DNA from: Beroe forskalii
Lineage: Eukaryota; Ctenophora; Nuda; Beroida; Beroidae
Direction of reading: 5' to 3'
Assembly (NCBI GenBank): GCA_011033025.1
Contig: WFMF01000261.1
Span: forward strand, 62,001 to 126,000
DNA: 64,000 bases
Position 1 is the stretch's first letter, and every line of letters begins with the position of its first letter. Made by a program: the position numbers and the translations under genes. The notes beneath the pieces are model-generated. The model saw nothing but the letters and a program-made list of their open reading frames with translations. It ran no database searches and was not told where the DNA came from. Below are positions 1-11,000 of the stretch, piece by piece.

Positions 1-1150
1 TCACTCGAGCCGAAGGCGAGTGTGATAATTGATATAAACGTATCCTTAGGGTGTTTGATTGATCTATTATATAACGTGAGAAACGGGCGGATATTTACAC
101 TAGTTTTCCAATAAGAAAGTGAATTTAGAAGCCTTTAAATATAAAAATCCTTTGAACTAGAAGGCCTGAAATTTAATCTTGAAAATATCAGCTTCGAAGT
201 GGCCGGTAATTTTAGATTAGATGGTGAAGAGTGGCTATGTATATTTGAATTTGCCTAAGAAAGTATGAATAAAACGCAAGTCCGGAATTCATAAACTTTG
301 GTCGTATCTTTTGATTCAACAAGGTACTATAAAGTGATTGTCGATTGAAATGTACAACAATAAAATAGATAGGACATTTTCGTGTAAGTGTGCAACGCCG
401 TAACGGACGCAAATGTATCGGCAAATTGCGGGCGGTAGCATTTGTTTAAAATGTATAAAGATGTAAGAAGGGAAACATGATTCAAACAAGCGAAATTTCA
501 CCAACGTGTACAACAAGTATACAAAACACCGAAACAAGAAACCAAAGCAAGAGAATAAATTTGTATATGCTCGTGTATCGTTATTTATACAAGTAGTGAG
601 GGTAAGTGGTCCTTGGGGCACGTGCATGCACGGCTCATATAACGACTACTGAGTATACATAAACTCATTAAATCAAAACAAGATAACATGATAATGTATT
701 CACTGATGTATTGTAATGGAGTGAGCAAGTGGTCTTCAGGTTTTACTGGCACGTGCGTGCGCGGCTCATTTAACGACTAAAGTGGACACATGAAACGAAA
801 ACAAGATAACGTAATATGTATACACCGGTGTATCGCAAGGGAGTGAGAGCATTAACTAAAACTCTAAAAAGTTAGATTTAAATGATCTTACATTGTAGAT
901 AAATACTAATCACAAAATTCAAAAGTTTTCATTTTTGGGGTGTGATAATTTTTCAAAGATGTGATAACTGTTCTTTGAGGGGTGTGATAACTGTACAGTT
1001 ATCACACACCTGGAAAAATTATCACACCCCAAAATTTCGAAAATTTTAAAATCTTATGAAAACTATTAATTGACCCCTAAACTCCATTTTTGAAGCCGTT
1101 ATATAACAAAAATTATCGGAGCAAGAATTATATAACGATCGTTATATAAT
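1..1150. other. Unassigned AT-rich DNA with a short tandem duplication
   Basis: No gene is recognised here; the short open frames on the minus strand have no family features. Two imperfect tandem copies of a unit of about 125 bp lie at roughly 600-850. Each contains an AAGTGGTC start, an ACGTGCRTGC core, CGGCTCAT, AACGACTA and AAAACAAGATAAC. A palindrome follows at about 932-1041 and is listed separately. The stretch ends where the large direct duplication begins. Confidence 0.5.
932..1041. repeat. Palindrome (foldback) of about 110 bp
   Basis: The left arm, with TTTTGGGGTGTGATAA and later GTGTGATAACTGT, is mirrored by ACAGTTATCACACAC and then TTATCACACCCCAAAA. The axis is near 990. It would form a near-complete hairpin in single strand. 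It is probably the ends of a small foldback element. No coding content is seen. Confidence 0.75.
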
Positions 1151-1330
1151 AACTAATAATAACCATTAGGATATTGTGCTTTGAGCTCTAAAAGGATATT
1201 GACACCTATAGGTTTAAACTTCTATTCTGGCAAAAGCATTAATTCAAGACCTTTCGTACTCGAATCAACCATTTTTGAAATTTTGACTAATCATCTCAGC
1301 TTCAAAAACGTGTTTGTAGGTTTGTTAATA

Positions 1331-4300
1331 TAACTAGCAGGGCCCGTGGCCTCCGGCCACCGTTCACCAATTTTTCGCTTCAGCAATTCGTACAGTAAAA
1401 TGTAGTACTGTAGTTCTCATCAGTGATGAGGTCATATTTTAATCAGGTGTGCCTACTCCTCTAAGTGATGTCTATATACTTGGTGGTGTCAAACGTCACT
1501 GGTTCTTTCGTATGAGCATTCCGATCATCAGTATGCTTGATTGGGTACTGAGTGGTGTCAGAGAGGTCTGTGGCTATATATAAGGAAGACCGGACAGACA
1601 GATATATATTTATTAATTTATTAATTTATATATGAGGAAGAATTATAAGTAGTAAGATATAACGCTTCGAAACTGCTCTGAATGGCTCCATCTTGAAATG
1701 ACCGCTTACAACTCTACTCTCCATGAATCAGACAAGGTTAAAACATACGGAAATGCGTGTCGAATGTCAACCAATTAACTAATTCTTCAGTTTTGGACCT
1801 CAACGGTCAAAATATGTCCTGATTAGTGAAAAACAACGGCATTCATCGGCTCATCGCCTAGAACTCTAGAAGATGTTAAATTGGCGGAGAATCTAATAAA
1901 TAATAAATTTAAAAACAAATAACAAGCTGGATAACCTGCTCAGAATTATTCGTGAACACTGAAAAGTTGAACTTCAGTCTGGAAGAGACCATTATTCTTG
2001 AATATGTTGAAACTTTGACATGCTTGGTCAAAATTCGTCATTTTCAAATGCCTTTAGCGACAATCATTTCCCATTTCGGAATGCCCAAATATCTAATTAC
2101 TTAATTGACATGTGTTAGTTCTGTATACTTGAGTTTTCCAGCTGAGTCGGCGTTAACTGTCGAGGAAACTATCGCGAAGGGCTTAGGGCGACCGAACACA
2201 ACAGCGATCCTGCCCCTTCTATTCAAGAAGGATTAAATTTGGAAGAATAATAAACATTAAAAATCCGGTCGATAAATAACGCACACAAAAATATATTACA
2301 AAATTTTATGACATTAATATTTTTCCGGCACGCTCTCCTTTGAGTTTGACGCGACCTATTTCAATAGTTCACGAGAGCCGGAACTTTTTAAGTCAGAACC
2401 TTTCATACCATAGCAAGAAGTCGTTTGTTATGTCTATGTTTTATTTATTTCATGCTGTTTTTGTCGGAACTTTTCATGCTCTAAAAAGAAGTCGCATGCT
2501 GTATTATTTATTGTTTACTAAATAATACCTATTTTTATAAAGGGAACGGCTTTTCCCACATCATTTGCAAATTATTTGTTGAGAACTTTGTGACTGTCTC
2601 TTACCGGAAACCAAAAAGGATAAATTGGTCTGTGGTGGTGAGGTGGTTACTTAAGGGTGGTTACTACAAAATCAAAGATGTGAAAACTCTCGCAGCAAGC
2701 AATTTAAAACTTTTAAAAGGGAGTACCTAAAATATGACGCAAATTGGTAAAATCGCCTAGAATTACCAAGCTCGACTGATGACTTCACAAATGCATGGAA
2801 AATTCGAAAAATCATTTGTCGCCAATTTTAATCTTTTAATGAACATTTGGAACTGCTAACGATAATATATACTTATCTGAAGATGAAGTCCTAGATTGGC
2901 CACTTTCTCTTGCAAGGCTGGCAAACAAACTTCGGATCCTTTGGGCCTTTGGAGGCACTTCGGAACCGACGACGAGTTTTCGGACGTTCGCCGTAACTAA
3001 CTTGCCCTCGCTCTCGCGATCAAAAGATCAACCACAGGGGCTCTTTGATTAACCAGCAGGTGTTGGCCAGGATGGGCTGGATGTGTACCAACAATTTGGC
3101 GGTCCATTATTGCCCATGTGAAGCCTTGAAGCAAAAAAGGGATCCAAAAATCAAAATTCTAACGGAAGGAGATAGAGCTTTGCCTTCGATTTGTCTTGTC
3201 GAGCTGATTTGTTTGTGACAATCGGATGAAAAGTGGCCAATTTATGGTGCGTGCCAAAGTGGCAGTTGGCCTGAAGATGACCAGATATGAGCTCAGAACT
3301 TGTTTTGCCCATCAAAATACATTAAATTGCTTCATCTCAAAACGCAATTTTTCCAAAGTGCTCCACTAATAACTTCGGCCAGGATTAATATTTGTGAGTT
3401 TGTGCATAATTCTTTTTGTACAAGGGCGTGAATTTCATTTCAGGCTTTGTTGGTTTGTTTTGCTATTCTCCTGGAGCGCATAACTTTGGTTTTGGTTTGC
3501 ATTTTTCGATGCAGTGAATTTTGTTCATAAGTTCGAATTGCATTGGTTGAAAATTGCGAACGAGGTGCTACGAAGCAGCGCCGAGTGAGCTGGGGGTCTT
3601 CCATGAACGCATTTTGACACACTTACGAACACTGTCACGTGACATTTACGAATACTCTACAAGAATTTTGTCCATGAAACTCGGACCCTTCTTCTTAAGT
3701 GAAGCGATTTGCGATTACTCTTGGACATTTACGAGTACTCCCTAAAATCCTTCTTAAGTGTGCGTGATTCACTGCGTGAGGGTGCGTGACCCTAATAAGA
3801 GTGTGCGTAAGTCAAAGATTACTCCTAAGTCAGTTCGTAAATTGTGCCAACTTACGAAAAATCCTACGACCACTCTGGAGGGGTCTTACGAATACTCTTG
3901 ACCCATTTCTCCTTAATAAGTTGATGGTAGAGTTGGACTTTGGCACGGTATTTCATGAAATATTTTGAGTTTTTGTGGCATTGAGCATTCCGGCTCCCAA
4001 GTCCAACCTCCAAATTTACCACATAATCCACATTAAATAAATTCATTCAAAAGCAAAATGATTTGGAAATGATGATAAAACGTATAATGACAGCCTCTTG
4101 CGTCACTTGAAACGATGATTGTTGACAAATGACATGCCCTCGATAAGCTTGTATCAATCAGGTTACACTGATCGCCTATCATTTCTATTTTATAATTGAG
4201 GTTAGGTCACTCATGATGCTCGAGATGAAAAAAGTACAAAAAAATTTGTTTGCCATCTGTAAATGATCACGAGTAATATGGATCATTTGTCAAGTGCCTA

Positions 4301-5250
4301 TGTGAGCTACTGGACTTATAAACTATCAAGACAGCGAGCATTATTGAACTTTAATGTATAGTTCATACATCTACGACCAAATACTGTACAAGTTCAGGTC
4401 TCAGGAGCACGAATTTTTCAACCCTGCGATAGAAACTGAATAAAAGAATCAAGGTGCGTTCAAAGTTCACTGAAACTGTACAATGTACATCATTGCTCAA
4501 AAAACTGTGCCTTTACCATTGCCTCTAAAATCAAACAAAAACATAAGGTACGTATAACATCACATTTAGATCAAATAGGAAGGTACACAAAGACAATCGA
4601 AGCAATATCATATCTAATCACTTATGTTTCATGTTATCAAATCGGAAATATCATGGACAACTCAAAATGGACCTACCGAACGTTTCCAAAATTACGATAT
4701 ATTTTGGAATACATCACGGTAGACACCATTGTGCAAATTCGGCTAAATTCAGACGGTGAACATTCAAATTTCAAAAGCATAAATGCATAAAAATGATGAA
4801 CACGGTCGACAGTAGAACCAGAAAACGCTAAACAGTGAACGAAGCAGCAAACTAGAAGGCAACATTACAAATAGGTACATGAAATAGCTATACTCAAAAC
4901 ATGTAACACTCATACCAAAACAAGTTTCCATATAAGGAATAATGAGTGTACTCTCCCGCTCTCAAATGCAGGAACTGCGTAAGTGCGTGAGAAATACTCA
5001 AACCCTATTGGTTGGTGTTCATTACACGTGACCATTTGAGAGAGTATTCGTAAATCAGAGAGTATCCGTAAATCAGTGTTCGTGGACAGTGCGCGTGATA
5101 TTTTCGGATCGTCCAAACACGGTCCGAATGTTTCATGTACACTCTTGGAGAGTATTCGTAAAATTGGTACCTTATTCGTAAGTGCTACGAGTACTCTTAT
5201 ACGATTGTTTCATGGAAGACCCCCTGTGCATTAGCAAGCCCAACGGGCCT
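1331..5250. mobile_element. Possible older transposon with ACTAGCAGG ends
   Basis: ACTAGCAGGGCCCGT near 1333 is nearly the reverse complement of ACGGGCCTGCTAGT near 5237. This suggests one old inverted-repeat element that later received the 3593-5223 insertion. In duplication copy 2 the right end survives (about 23693-23707) but the first 330 bases on the left are missing. The interior has no convincing coding region; the open frame at 2340-2525 recurs at 22302-22580 only because the DNA is duplicated. The grouping is an inference from the two ends. Confidence 0.4.
3593..5223. mobile_element. Non-autonomous inverted-repeat DNA transposon, 1631 bp
   Basis: Both ends carry the 15-bp inverted repeat GGGGTCTTCCATGAA. 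It is flanked on both sides by CTG. The duplicated copy at about 23675 gives the empty site, GAGTGAGCTGTGCATAAGC with a single CTG, so ends and a 3-bp target duplication are defined directly. Subterminal copies of ACGAATACTCT and its complement AGAGTATTCGT line both ends. No transposase frame is visible. A 3-bp duplication fits PIF/Harbinger-like or CMC-like families, but the family is not decided. Confidence 0.85.
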
Positions 5251-5923
5251 GCTAGTAAAATTATAAACTTAGGAACGTCAAGTTATTCGAAAAATGACAT
5301 TGACGCGACAACATTGCTATATTCAACTTACGTTAGAAAAATAATTATTATGTCAAGGGGAGGCATTAGAATCAGAGAATTTAGCGTATTATAAAGCACC
5401 ACAATATTATGTTATGTTGGACAATGAATGTTAGTAAAAATCATGTGACCTAAAAATAATACCGATGAAAAGAATAATTGACGATTATATTGCAACCTAC
5501 GATTTTGCTCGAGCAGCATAACAGTCTTTAAGATTATTGGAGAAGAATAACGATAAATACCACCGTCTAATTTTCTAGTATTCTAAGGGAATGATATTGT
5601 CACATAGGTTTCGCCAATTCGAGAAATGAGTTTTATTCTGAAATTTCCCAACGCGCGGCGCCATATAAGTACGTTTATATACTGTTAAATCAGCATTAAG
5701 TACATACAATTAATGGTGGCTAAGTGGAAATTTCACACACCGATCTCAGAGATGGCGACATCTCTATTTGGGGTATCTGCAAAAAATCCTTACTAAGGTT
5801 TTAGTGGTTTAATCGACTCTGCCAAGAGGTATCTTTCGTTCAAAACAGACTTCTACGTTGTAGAGCCGTTATAGCTTTCATTAAAATTATGATGAAAAAA
5901 CTTAGATTTTGATCCCTTTTCAG

Positions 5924-7880
5924 AACGTTACTGCATCGATCAGAAGTCTTGGAATCAGCTGATCCTGATCCTGAAGAAGGACTTCACTGAGATCCAGAGT
6001 CAGTTCATGTTTGACATGTTGGATTTGGAGGAGAAGGGGAGTCTGGATATCCTGGATTTCCTGAACATTACGGAGGCTATGAAGCTGCAATACGATCTCA
6101 GGAATGTTACCACTTCTATAGAAAACACAAAGTTCGGAGTCATAGCCAGGTAACCATGGGTGTTAGTCTGATAGCCTGGTAGCCAGGGTGATTGCTAGGA
6201 AACTATGGCCAGGGTGATTGCTAGGGTGATTGCTAGGGTGATTGCCAGGTAGCCAGGGTGATAGCCAAGTAAACACGTATGTTTGCCAGGGTGATTGCCT
6301 GGTAGCCAGGGAGATAGCCAGGTAACCAGGGTGATAGCCTGGTTACCAGGTCCTGGTAACCATAGGTGATAGTCTGATAGACTGGTAATTAGGGTGATAG
6401 CTAGGGTTATTGCCAGGGTGATTGCCTAGTTGCCAGGGTGATAGCCTGGTAACAGTAGTGATAGATGGCGATTGCCGATTTAAGACTGTTTCGCTTATTG
6501 ATTTATTGAGAGCGAAATCTCGGTTAGTTAATAAGTTAATAATATTGCCTTCAAGATATTTTGCTCGGCTTTTTGAAACATTTCGGTTTATATTTACTGA
6601 ATTTCGGTTGCAGACAGTACCCACACTTTTTCAGGCGTATAATAGGCTTGAGACTTAACCTATCCTTCTGTGGTCTCCTCTCCCCTAAAACCATCACCAT
6701 CAAATCCATCGGGACCTGCGTCCTGATATCCCACACCGTCCTAGCTCTGTCCTGTACGATGATAGAGAGTGAGTCCGCCATCACTGTAATCCGGATAATC
6801 AACACCTGCCTGCTGCTCCTCATGGTCATGGAGCAGGTTCTAAGACTCCTGGCCAAAGGAAGGGGATTCTTTCAGAGCCTTACTAACAGATGGGACTTCT
6901 TCATTGTATCCATGTCCTTCCTCTCAATGGTCCTCTTCTGGATAGTGTGAGTGTGAAATGAATATAGGCAAATGCTTCCCATTTGAAGCATTTGCTTCTA
7001 GAAAATCAACATTCATATCACAAAATAAAAGCAAAACTGCGTGTCTTATTAAAAGCATAAACATTGCCAAACCCCTGTTTATTTTGACTTGTCACTTGCC
7101 ATGTTGCGAAATAATACCCTTCATTTTGAGAGTCTTTATCGCTTCACAACCCCTTGATATAATGCTGCACATTTCAGTTCAGTAGTGGTGCCCCATGAGA
7201 GGACCATCATTAGAGACGTGTGTCAGATAATTTGGGAAGTTCTCATCATTATCAGACCCGGTATCTCAGGGACCATTCTTGTTTTCTTCTACAAGGTAAC
7301 GGCTTTGGATGCAAAGTGAAGCTAGCTTTTCGTAGAAATCTAAGTGTCGCAACACTAAAGAATGAGTCTGAAATTTCCACGCGTCCACCGTTTTGAACTA
7401 TGATAATGTGAAACATATAATGTGGATTTCTCAGAATTTAATTTTCCTGCCGGTCAGCCCTCGGGGTTGCGAAACCGGCATATAACGCATATAACGCATC
7501 TGTTTGTTCCATGCATTGACATGGATGATGCAGTTCATGAATACTGATGTTCACATTATAACACTACCTATTTAACACACTTGTGCGACATGGAATTTTC
7601 AGAACGATTCTTATTTTTCGGTGTCATGAAACCCTGTAACGCCTTTCAGTACTGTAATATTCTTCACAGTTCATTCAGGACCAAGCAACACGAAAACACG
7701 GTGATATTAGAATAATGGCACCTATATACTTATATAACGCCTTTTAGTGCTAAAATATTTTACACACGTCATTAAATCATTATGTTATAGCAACACGCTG
7801 ATAACACTACACAGTGATAATCAATGTCATTCCGTGCAGGTGATAAACGTGTTATCAGAGCTGTTTCTCTTCATAGTGGT
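5924..7880 (+). pseudogene. Duplicated 3'-half fragment of the two-pore channel gene
   Basis: Exons at 5924-6149, 6635-6946, 7178-7295 and a partial one from 7840 match the later gene at 24770-24995, 25220-25531, 25762-25879 and 26377 onward, with the same lengths and phases. All three complete exons are open and keep their splice sites. They encode the linker between channel domains with a degenerate EF-hand (DLEEKGSLDILDF), then S1-S3 and the S4 region of domain II. The fourth exon breaks off at AGTGGT, where an 84-bp minisatellite takes over. No S5, pore or S6 exon follows before the next gene, so it cannot encode a complete channel from this window. It could be the tail of a second TPC gene whose 5' half lies upstream of the window. 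Confidence 0.8.
6138..6460 (+). repeat. Minisatellite on the splice donor, GCCAGGTAAC-type
   Basis: The exon ends ATAGCCAG|GTAACC. The following 310 bases are irregular repeats of GTGATAGCCAGGTAACCAGG, GATTGCTAGG and GATAGCCTGGTAGCC, so the exon end and the donor are copied many times. The second gene copy has only two or three units at 24985-25045. The array expanded after the duplication. Confidence 0.8.
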
Positions 7881-8282
7881 GCTGAAAACACTACACAGTG
7901 ATAATCAATGCTACCCCGTGCAGGTGATAAACGTGTTATCAGAGCTGTTTCTCTTCATAGTGGTGCTGAAAACACTACACAGTGATAATCAATGTCATTC
8001 CGTGCAGGTGATAAACGTGTTATCAGAGCTGTTCCTCTTCATAGTGGTGCTGAAAACACTACACAGTGATAATCAATGTCATCCCGTGCAGGTGATAAAC
8101 GTGTTATCAGAGCTGTTTCTCTTCATAGTGGTGCTGAAAACACTACACAGTGATAATCAATGCTACCCCGTGCAGGTGATAAACGTGTTATCAGAGCTGT
8201 TCCTCTTCATAGTGGTGCTGAAACACTACACAGTGATAATCAATGCTACCCCGTGCAGGTGATAAACGTGTTATCAGAGCTG
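7799..8282 (+). repeat. 84-bp minisatellite containing an exon start (6 copies)
   Basis: Each unit holds AACACTACACAGTGATAATC, the acceptor CCGTGCAG and the first 41 exon bases beginning GTGATAAACGTG. Exon starts recur at 7840, 7924, 8008, 8092, 8176 and about 8259. The period is 84 bp (28 codons), so the array reads as one open frame repeating VINVLSELFLFIVV. The intact gene has a single copy at 26377. The 171-codon open frame is a repeat artefact, not a separate gene. Confidence 0.9.
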
Positions 8283-8800
8283 TTTCTCTTTTCTGAATGA
8301 TGAAAGTGATAGAACACTATCACTTCTTCCAATTTGATGGAAAAAGGGCTCATGTAAATGCACCAGTGAGGGCCAAAGTGACAGTAATAGAGGATATTCC
8401 CCACTTCTTTCTGAATTGATGGAGGCCCTTATTCAAATAATGGCAGGGTGAGAGAACACCCTCACTTCTTTCAAATTGATAGGAAAAGGCCCTCGTTCAA
8501 ATGATAAAAGTGAGGGCCTAAGTGAGAAACACTCATTCATTACAAGGTGATATTAAAATGTTCTCATTCAAAAGATAAAAGTGAGGGTCAAAGTGAGACA
8601 ACACTCACTTCTCACTAGTTGATAGGGAAAGGCTCCCATTGAAATGATAAAAGTGAGGGCCCAAGTGAGAAAACACACACTACTTACAAGTTGATAGGAA
8701 AAGGCTCCCATTGGAATGATAAAAGTGAGGGCCAAAGTGAGACAACACTCTCACTTCATCGAAACTGATAGGAAAATGCTCTCACATCTCTTGAATTGGT
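8283..8800. repeat. Minisatellite of GATAAAAGTGAGGGCC units
   Basis: Imperfect units of about 60-110 bp contain AATGATAAAAGTGAGGGCC, AAGTGAGACAACACTC and TGATAGGAAAAGGC. It abuts the 84-bp array with no unique DNA between. No gene is seen. Confidence 0.75.
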
Positions 8801-9830
8801 GGAATTGAGGCCTTCATTTTGGGCACTGGTTCACACACAGGTAAGTTTGACAAAATCCCCTCACTTTTGAAAAAATCCCCTCGGTTACAGTGTAACCCGT
8901 GCAACCCAACTTTGGAAGGTAAGTATGCATCCATTGTCGACGATGAAGATCCACTTTCAAAAACTAGGCAATACATTTTCGACGACAGTGAAGATCAAGT
9001 GTCCACAATGTCTTCTCTGTCGCCATTCATGGTTGCCAAATTTATTGACTATGAATCGCAAACATGTTGACAGTGAATCCATATCCTTTGTCGACAATGA
9101 ATCCATTGTCGACATTTCACAGGTCTTAATTGACCTTGCAACATGGACTACTGATATAATGCTTCATGTTTTAGTGTGATGTGTCACATACCTTATCATT
9201 CAATGTGTTGAGTGCCCTTGAAGGGATTTTATTTATTGTTATTGTACTAATTTATTTCTTTCAAAGCCCTTAGAGGTACCCCATCGTGGGTTTCAATCAT
9301 TGTCAGCAATAGCTCCATTGCCAATGAATGAATAATTCATATTTCATTGTCGAAAATCTGCCGATTCACCATTGTTGACAATGAATCACCATTGTCACCA
9401 CTTTCGTCGATCCATTTTCATTAATTTTCGACAATGGGATGATTTTCGACAATTGTGGTCCATTCTCAACAATGGTGGTTATGAATTGATTATCGACAAT
9501 GAATCGCCAATGTCGACAATGGATCCAGTGTCGACAATAGATTTTTGACGATTGGCAATGGCAAGAGTAAGTGGCCCCATTGTAGCGAGTCAATTGATTG
9601 TCATATCAACGACAACCACCATTGACGATCCAATGTCGGCAATGGCATTTAATGAGACGATGCTAGTCCTGAGGACACCTGATATTTCCCCTTGTGCCCA
9701 AATGCTCCATGAGAAAATACTGATTAAACAGTGCCTACCTATATCCACATATGTACATGGTGCTGCACGACTTGGAATCTTCAAATGATTCTCATTTCTC
9801 GAACACTCAACAGGTTGCAACACTCGCTTA
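8801..9830. repeat. Region rich in ATTGTCGACAATG units
   Basis: From about 8920 to 9650 the self-complementary core TTGTCGACAA and variants (CATTGTCGACAATGAATCC) recur many times at irregular spacing, on both strands by symmetry. No long open frame with family features is present. The core contains a SalI-like GTCGAC palindrome. Confidence 0.6.
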
Positions 9831-9831
9831 G

Positions 9832-10075
9832 AGCATGGCTGTGACTGTGCTAAAAAATTATTGCACGAGGCTAGCCACAAGTTGAGTGCAATAATTTGTT
9901 TTGCCGCACGAGGAGCAAGCCGAGTGCAACAATTCCAAATAATTGGACGAGGAGCAGCCCAGTGCAATAATCTTATTAGCGACGTGACTATAAGTTATCA
10001 TGCTCTAAGTGTATTAACCCATGGGAGGATTGCACTATTACACGCCTAGGAGCACCCTCAAAATGGGCTTATACT
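9832..10075 (+). repeat. Dispersed repeat, TGCACGAGG...GAGTGCAATAAT type, copy 1
   Basis: It begins GAGCATGGCTGTGACTGTGCTAA and includes three turns of TTGCACGAGG...GAGTGCAATAATTT. It closes with CATGCTCTAAGTGTATTA and GCACCCTCAAAATGGGCT. The same order occurs at 35177-35430 inside an intron of the MZB1-like gene. GAGCATGGC near the start is answered by CATGCTCT near the end, so it is probably a small interspersed element with a foldback core. Confidence 0.75.
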
Positions 10076-10099
10076 GATTAGAACTCATTGTAAGTCATA

Positions 10100-11000
10100 T
10101 CAAAATGGCTGTCAGGTGTGGCTTCCTACTCTTCCCATTATCAAACACCTTAACTCCAGTCTAGAAATGCATCATAACATCAATCATTGCCTTCCTAAAA
10201 TAGCAAAGTTGGGTATGGAACAAGTTCATCTACGCCATACCAAATATCTTCTTGGCATCCGGCGTAATTCTTCCAACTGTGCAGCGTGGGGTGAGACAGG
10301 CAATTTCCTTCTAATCATCAACTGCCTAAAACTTTGTATCAAGTTCTTTAAAAGAGTCATCGACCTTGATCCATCAAACTTGTTAAGGCAGCCATGAACG
10401 AACAAATCTCTCATGGTCTATCCTGGTTTACCACAACATTAAGTCCACAATCATGAACTTTGGTACTGAAAGTGAGATTACCACTTCAATCAGAACTCTT
10501 CCGATCTTATCAACTCTACTTCGCTTGCCAATGATGTCTCTCCTCAAATCTTCACCAGAAAACTTCAAGAATCCTTTAATCAATCATGAAGAGTGTTATC
10601 GACCAGTCATAGACTATCATTCTACAGCAAGCTAAAGAATGAAATCGGCTGGGGAAGCTTACCTTTACCACTCCCGCTCATATGATGACAGGAAAATATC
10701 CTCAAGACTCCGCTTGTAGTGCACACAAGCTACACATCGAAACTGGAAGACACTTGAACACGCCAAGAGCCGACAGAGTACGATTTCTGTTCAGCAGAAA
10801 AAATGGCACGCAGATCATCGAGGATGAAGACCACCTTTCTCAATCTTGTCCAGTTGGTGAAGCACACAGACAGAAGATGAATTCTCTGCTCAGTGAGCTT
10901 CATGGCTCATCTGGACCTTCATTAGACAGCATCAGCATAGCGAGGATAATCCCAGTTTTTACAAAACCTCAAACATCAACGAGATCATTATTCCAGTACA
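10100..11000 (+). mobile_element. Decayed non-LTR retrotransposon, C-terminal tail
   Basis: Two adjacent open stretches in different frames resemble the tail after the reverse transcriptase of jockey/CR1-like elements. The first, around 10220-10395, has VHLRHTKYLLGIRRNSSNC and later an AAWGETGNF stretch, the known 'K-x-L-G-V ... Y-G-E-L-G' pattern. The second, around 10725-10905, has HIETGRH and IIEDEDHLSQSCP, matching the terminal 'EIETGR ... IEDExHF-x-x-C' zinc-knuckle-like end. The catalytic reverse transcriptase part is absent and the frame changes between the pieces, so this is a 5'-truncated dead copy. The class is inferred from motifs. Confidence 0.65.

Larger units (their letters stand above)
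1152..7880. repeat. Large direct duplication, copy 1 (upstream)
   Basis: From the CCATTAGGATATTGTGC motif onward this block matches 21572-26417 in the same orientation at high identity. It covers intron sequence, three complete exons and the beginning of a fourth exon of the two-pore channel gene. Differences are discrete. Copy 1 has extra DNA at about 1330-1655, a 1631-bp inverted-repeat element at 3593-5223, and a longer minisatellite at 6150-6460. Copy 2 has about 370 extra bases near 23992-24362. The match ends at AGTGGT inside the fourth exon. Indel differences make it unlikely that this is the same locus assembled twice by mistake, but divergent haplotypes cannot be excluded. Confidence 0.85.

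Noticed and set aside
2340-2525. Small open frame conserved at 22302-22580
   Set aside because: Conservation comes from the segmental duplication of the whole region, and the sequence has internal repeats and no family features.
7747-8262. 171-codon open frame repeating a 28-residue unit
   Set aside because: It is the 84-bp minisatellite read through; each unit is a copied exon start plus intron, with no start context or function expected.
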